From positions 1 to 7,891 of the forward strand of contig CAMJTZ010000083.1 in assembly GCA_946408865.1 (NCBI GenBank): a stretch of 7,891 bases of DNA, written 5' to 3'. The notes under the pieces are model-generated. The model was not told the origin of the DNA and ran no database searches. It saw nothing but the letters and a program-made list of their open reading frames with translations. Position numbers and translations under genes: made by a program. The stretch comes from an uncultured Clostridia bacterium. Its GTDB lineage: Bacteria > Bacillota_A > Clostridia > Christensenellales > Aristaeellaceae. Positions 7,467-7,891 of the stretch are shown one piece after another; within the stretch, counting starts at the first letter, position 1; each line of letters begins with the position of its first letter.

Positions 7467-7509
7467 AGCCGTAAACAGAAAACATGATACGGAAAAGGAG
7501 AAAAAGCAT

Positions 7510-7891
7510 ATGCAGTACAGGCAGTCTGGAAACACCTATATCGTTCGGATCGACCTCGGTGAGGAGATCGTCGGAAGCCTGAAAAAGCTTTGTGAGGAAG
7601 AGCTGATTCGTCTCGGACGGGTGGAAGCGATCGGTGCGACGGATTCCGCCGTGGTTGGCGTATACGATCTGGAAAAGAAAGAGTATTATCCTGAAAAGAT
7701 CAGCGGATTTATGGAGATTCTGAGCCTGAACGGAAGCATTACTTCCATGGACGGAAAGCCGTATATCCATCTGCACGCGGTGCTGGCGGATCAGAATCAT
7801 GTGATTCACGGCGGCCATGTGATCGAAATGAAAGTCGGCGCGACCTGCGAGATGTTTGTCACCGTCCTGGACGGAACCGTAAAACGGCAGC
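7510..7891 (+). CDS. PPC/DUF296-domain protein, cut by the right edge
   Basis: First 127 residues of a plus-strand gene that runs off the window. The sequence fits the PPC domain (plant and prokaryote conserved, DUF296), about 120-145 residues in stand-alone bacterial members, so only a short C-terminus should be missing. Diagnostic features are an early R-x-DLGEE-x-V segment (13-21), GRVEAIGATDSAVVGVYD (36-53), SLNGSI (72-77) and the His-rich IHLHAVLAD (86-94) followed by HGGHV (100-104). In this family His87, His89 and His103 would form the metal-binding cluster at the trimer interface. In plants the domain is joined to AT-hooks; in bacteria it stands alone and its role is not settled, and no AT-hook is seen here. 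The start is supported by AAAAGGAG nine bases upstream. It is divergent from the FIST-EAL gene; there is no sign of functional coupling beyond position. Confidence 0.88.
   Translation, partial: MQYRQSGNTYIVRIDLGEEIVGSLKKLCEEELIRLGRVEAIGATDSAVVGVYDLEKKEYYPEKISGFMEILSLNGSITSMDGKPYIHLHAVLADQNHVIHGGHVIEMKVGATCEMFVTVLDGTVKRQ

Noticed and set aside
7366..7818. 150-codon minus-strand frame opposite the PPC gene
   Set aside because: It overlaps a well-supported PPC gene and the divergent promoters, and its translation has no family resemblance.

Overview
The window looks like chromosomal DNA of a moderately GC-rich Bacillota bacterium, most likely a gut or rumen Clostridia lineage. This is inferred from strong AGGAGG-type ribosome binding sites, a typical Gram-positive signal peptide, a secreted multi-SH3 protein and the protein families present. 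No rRNA, tRNA or marker gene allows a firmer placement. Six protein genes fill the window: five on the minus strand and one, cut by the right edge, on the plus strand. No gene-free stretch exceeds 200 bases. I see no insertion sequence, phage gene, CRISPR array or RNA gene.

Right to left along the minus strand, a three-gene block (7311 to 1599) encodes: an 843-residue FIST sensor / GGDEF-like / EAL cyclic-di-GMP phosphodiesterase; a 575-residue cytosolic protein with a LacI-type sugar-binding domain followed by a helical region and a GAF-like C-terminus, but no DNA-binding or GGDEF domain; and a 459-residue GPH-family (MelB-like) cation:sugar symporter. Gaps of 29 and 44 bases and a good ribosome binding site before each gene argue for one transcript. 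A TATAAT box precedes the block and a weak terminator follows it. The most interesting reading is a sugar-linked c-di-GMP module: the transporter imports a glycoside, the cytosolic binding protein senses it, and the FIST-EAL protein lowers c-di-GMP. That link is inference from gene order.

A second minus-strand unit (1422 to 7) starts from an extended -10 promoter (TGgTATAAT). It encodes a 161-residue protein with no signal peptide, resembling Tubby/LURP-one-like domain proteins, and a secreted protein with three SH3-like modules, 36 bases apart.

At the right edge a plus-strand gene starts at 7510, divergent from the FIST-EAL gene across a 198-base intergenic region. It encodes a PPC/DUF296-type protein and has its own extended -10 promoter; its last residues lie outside the window.
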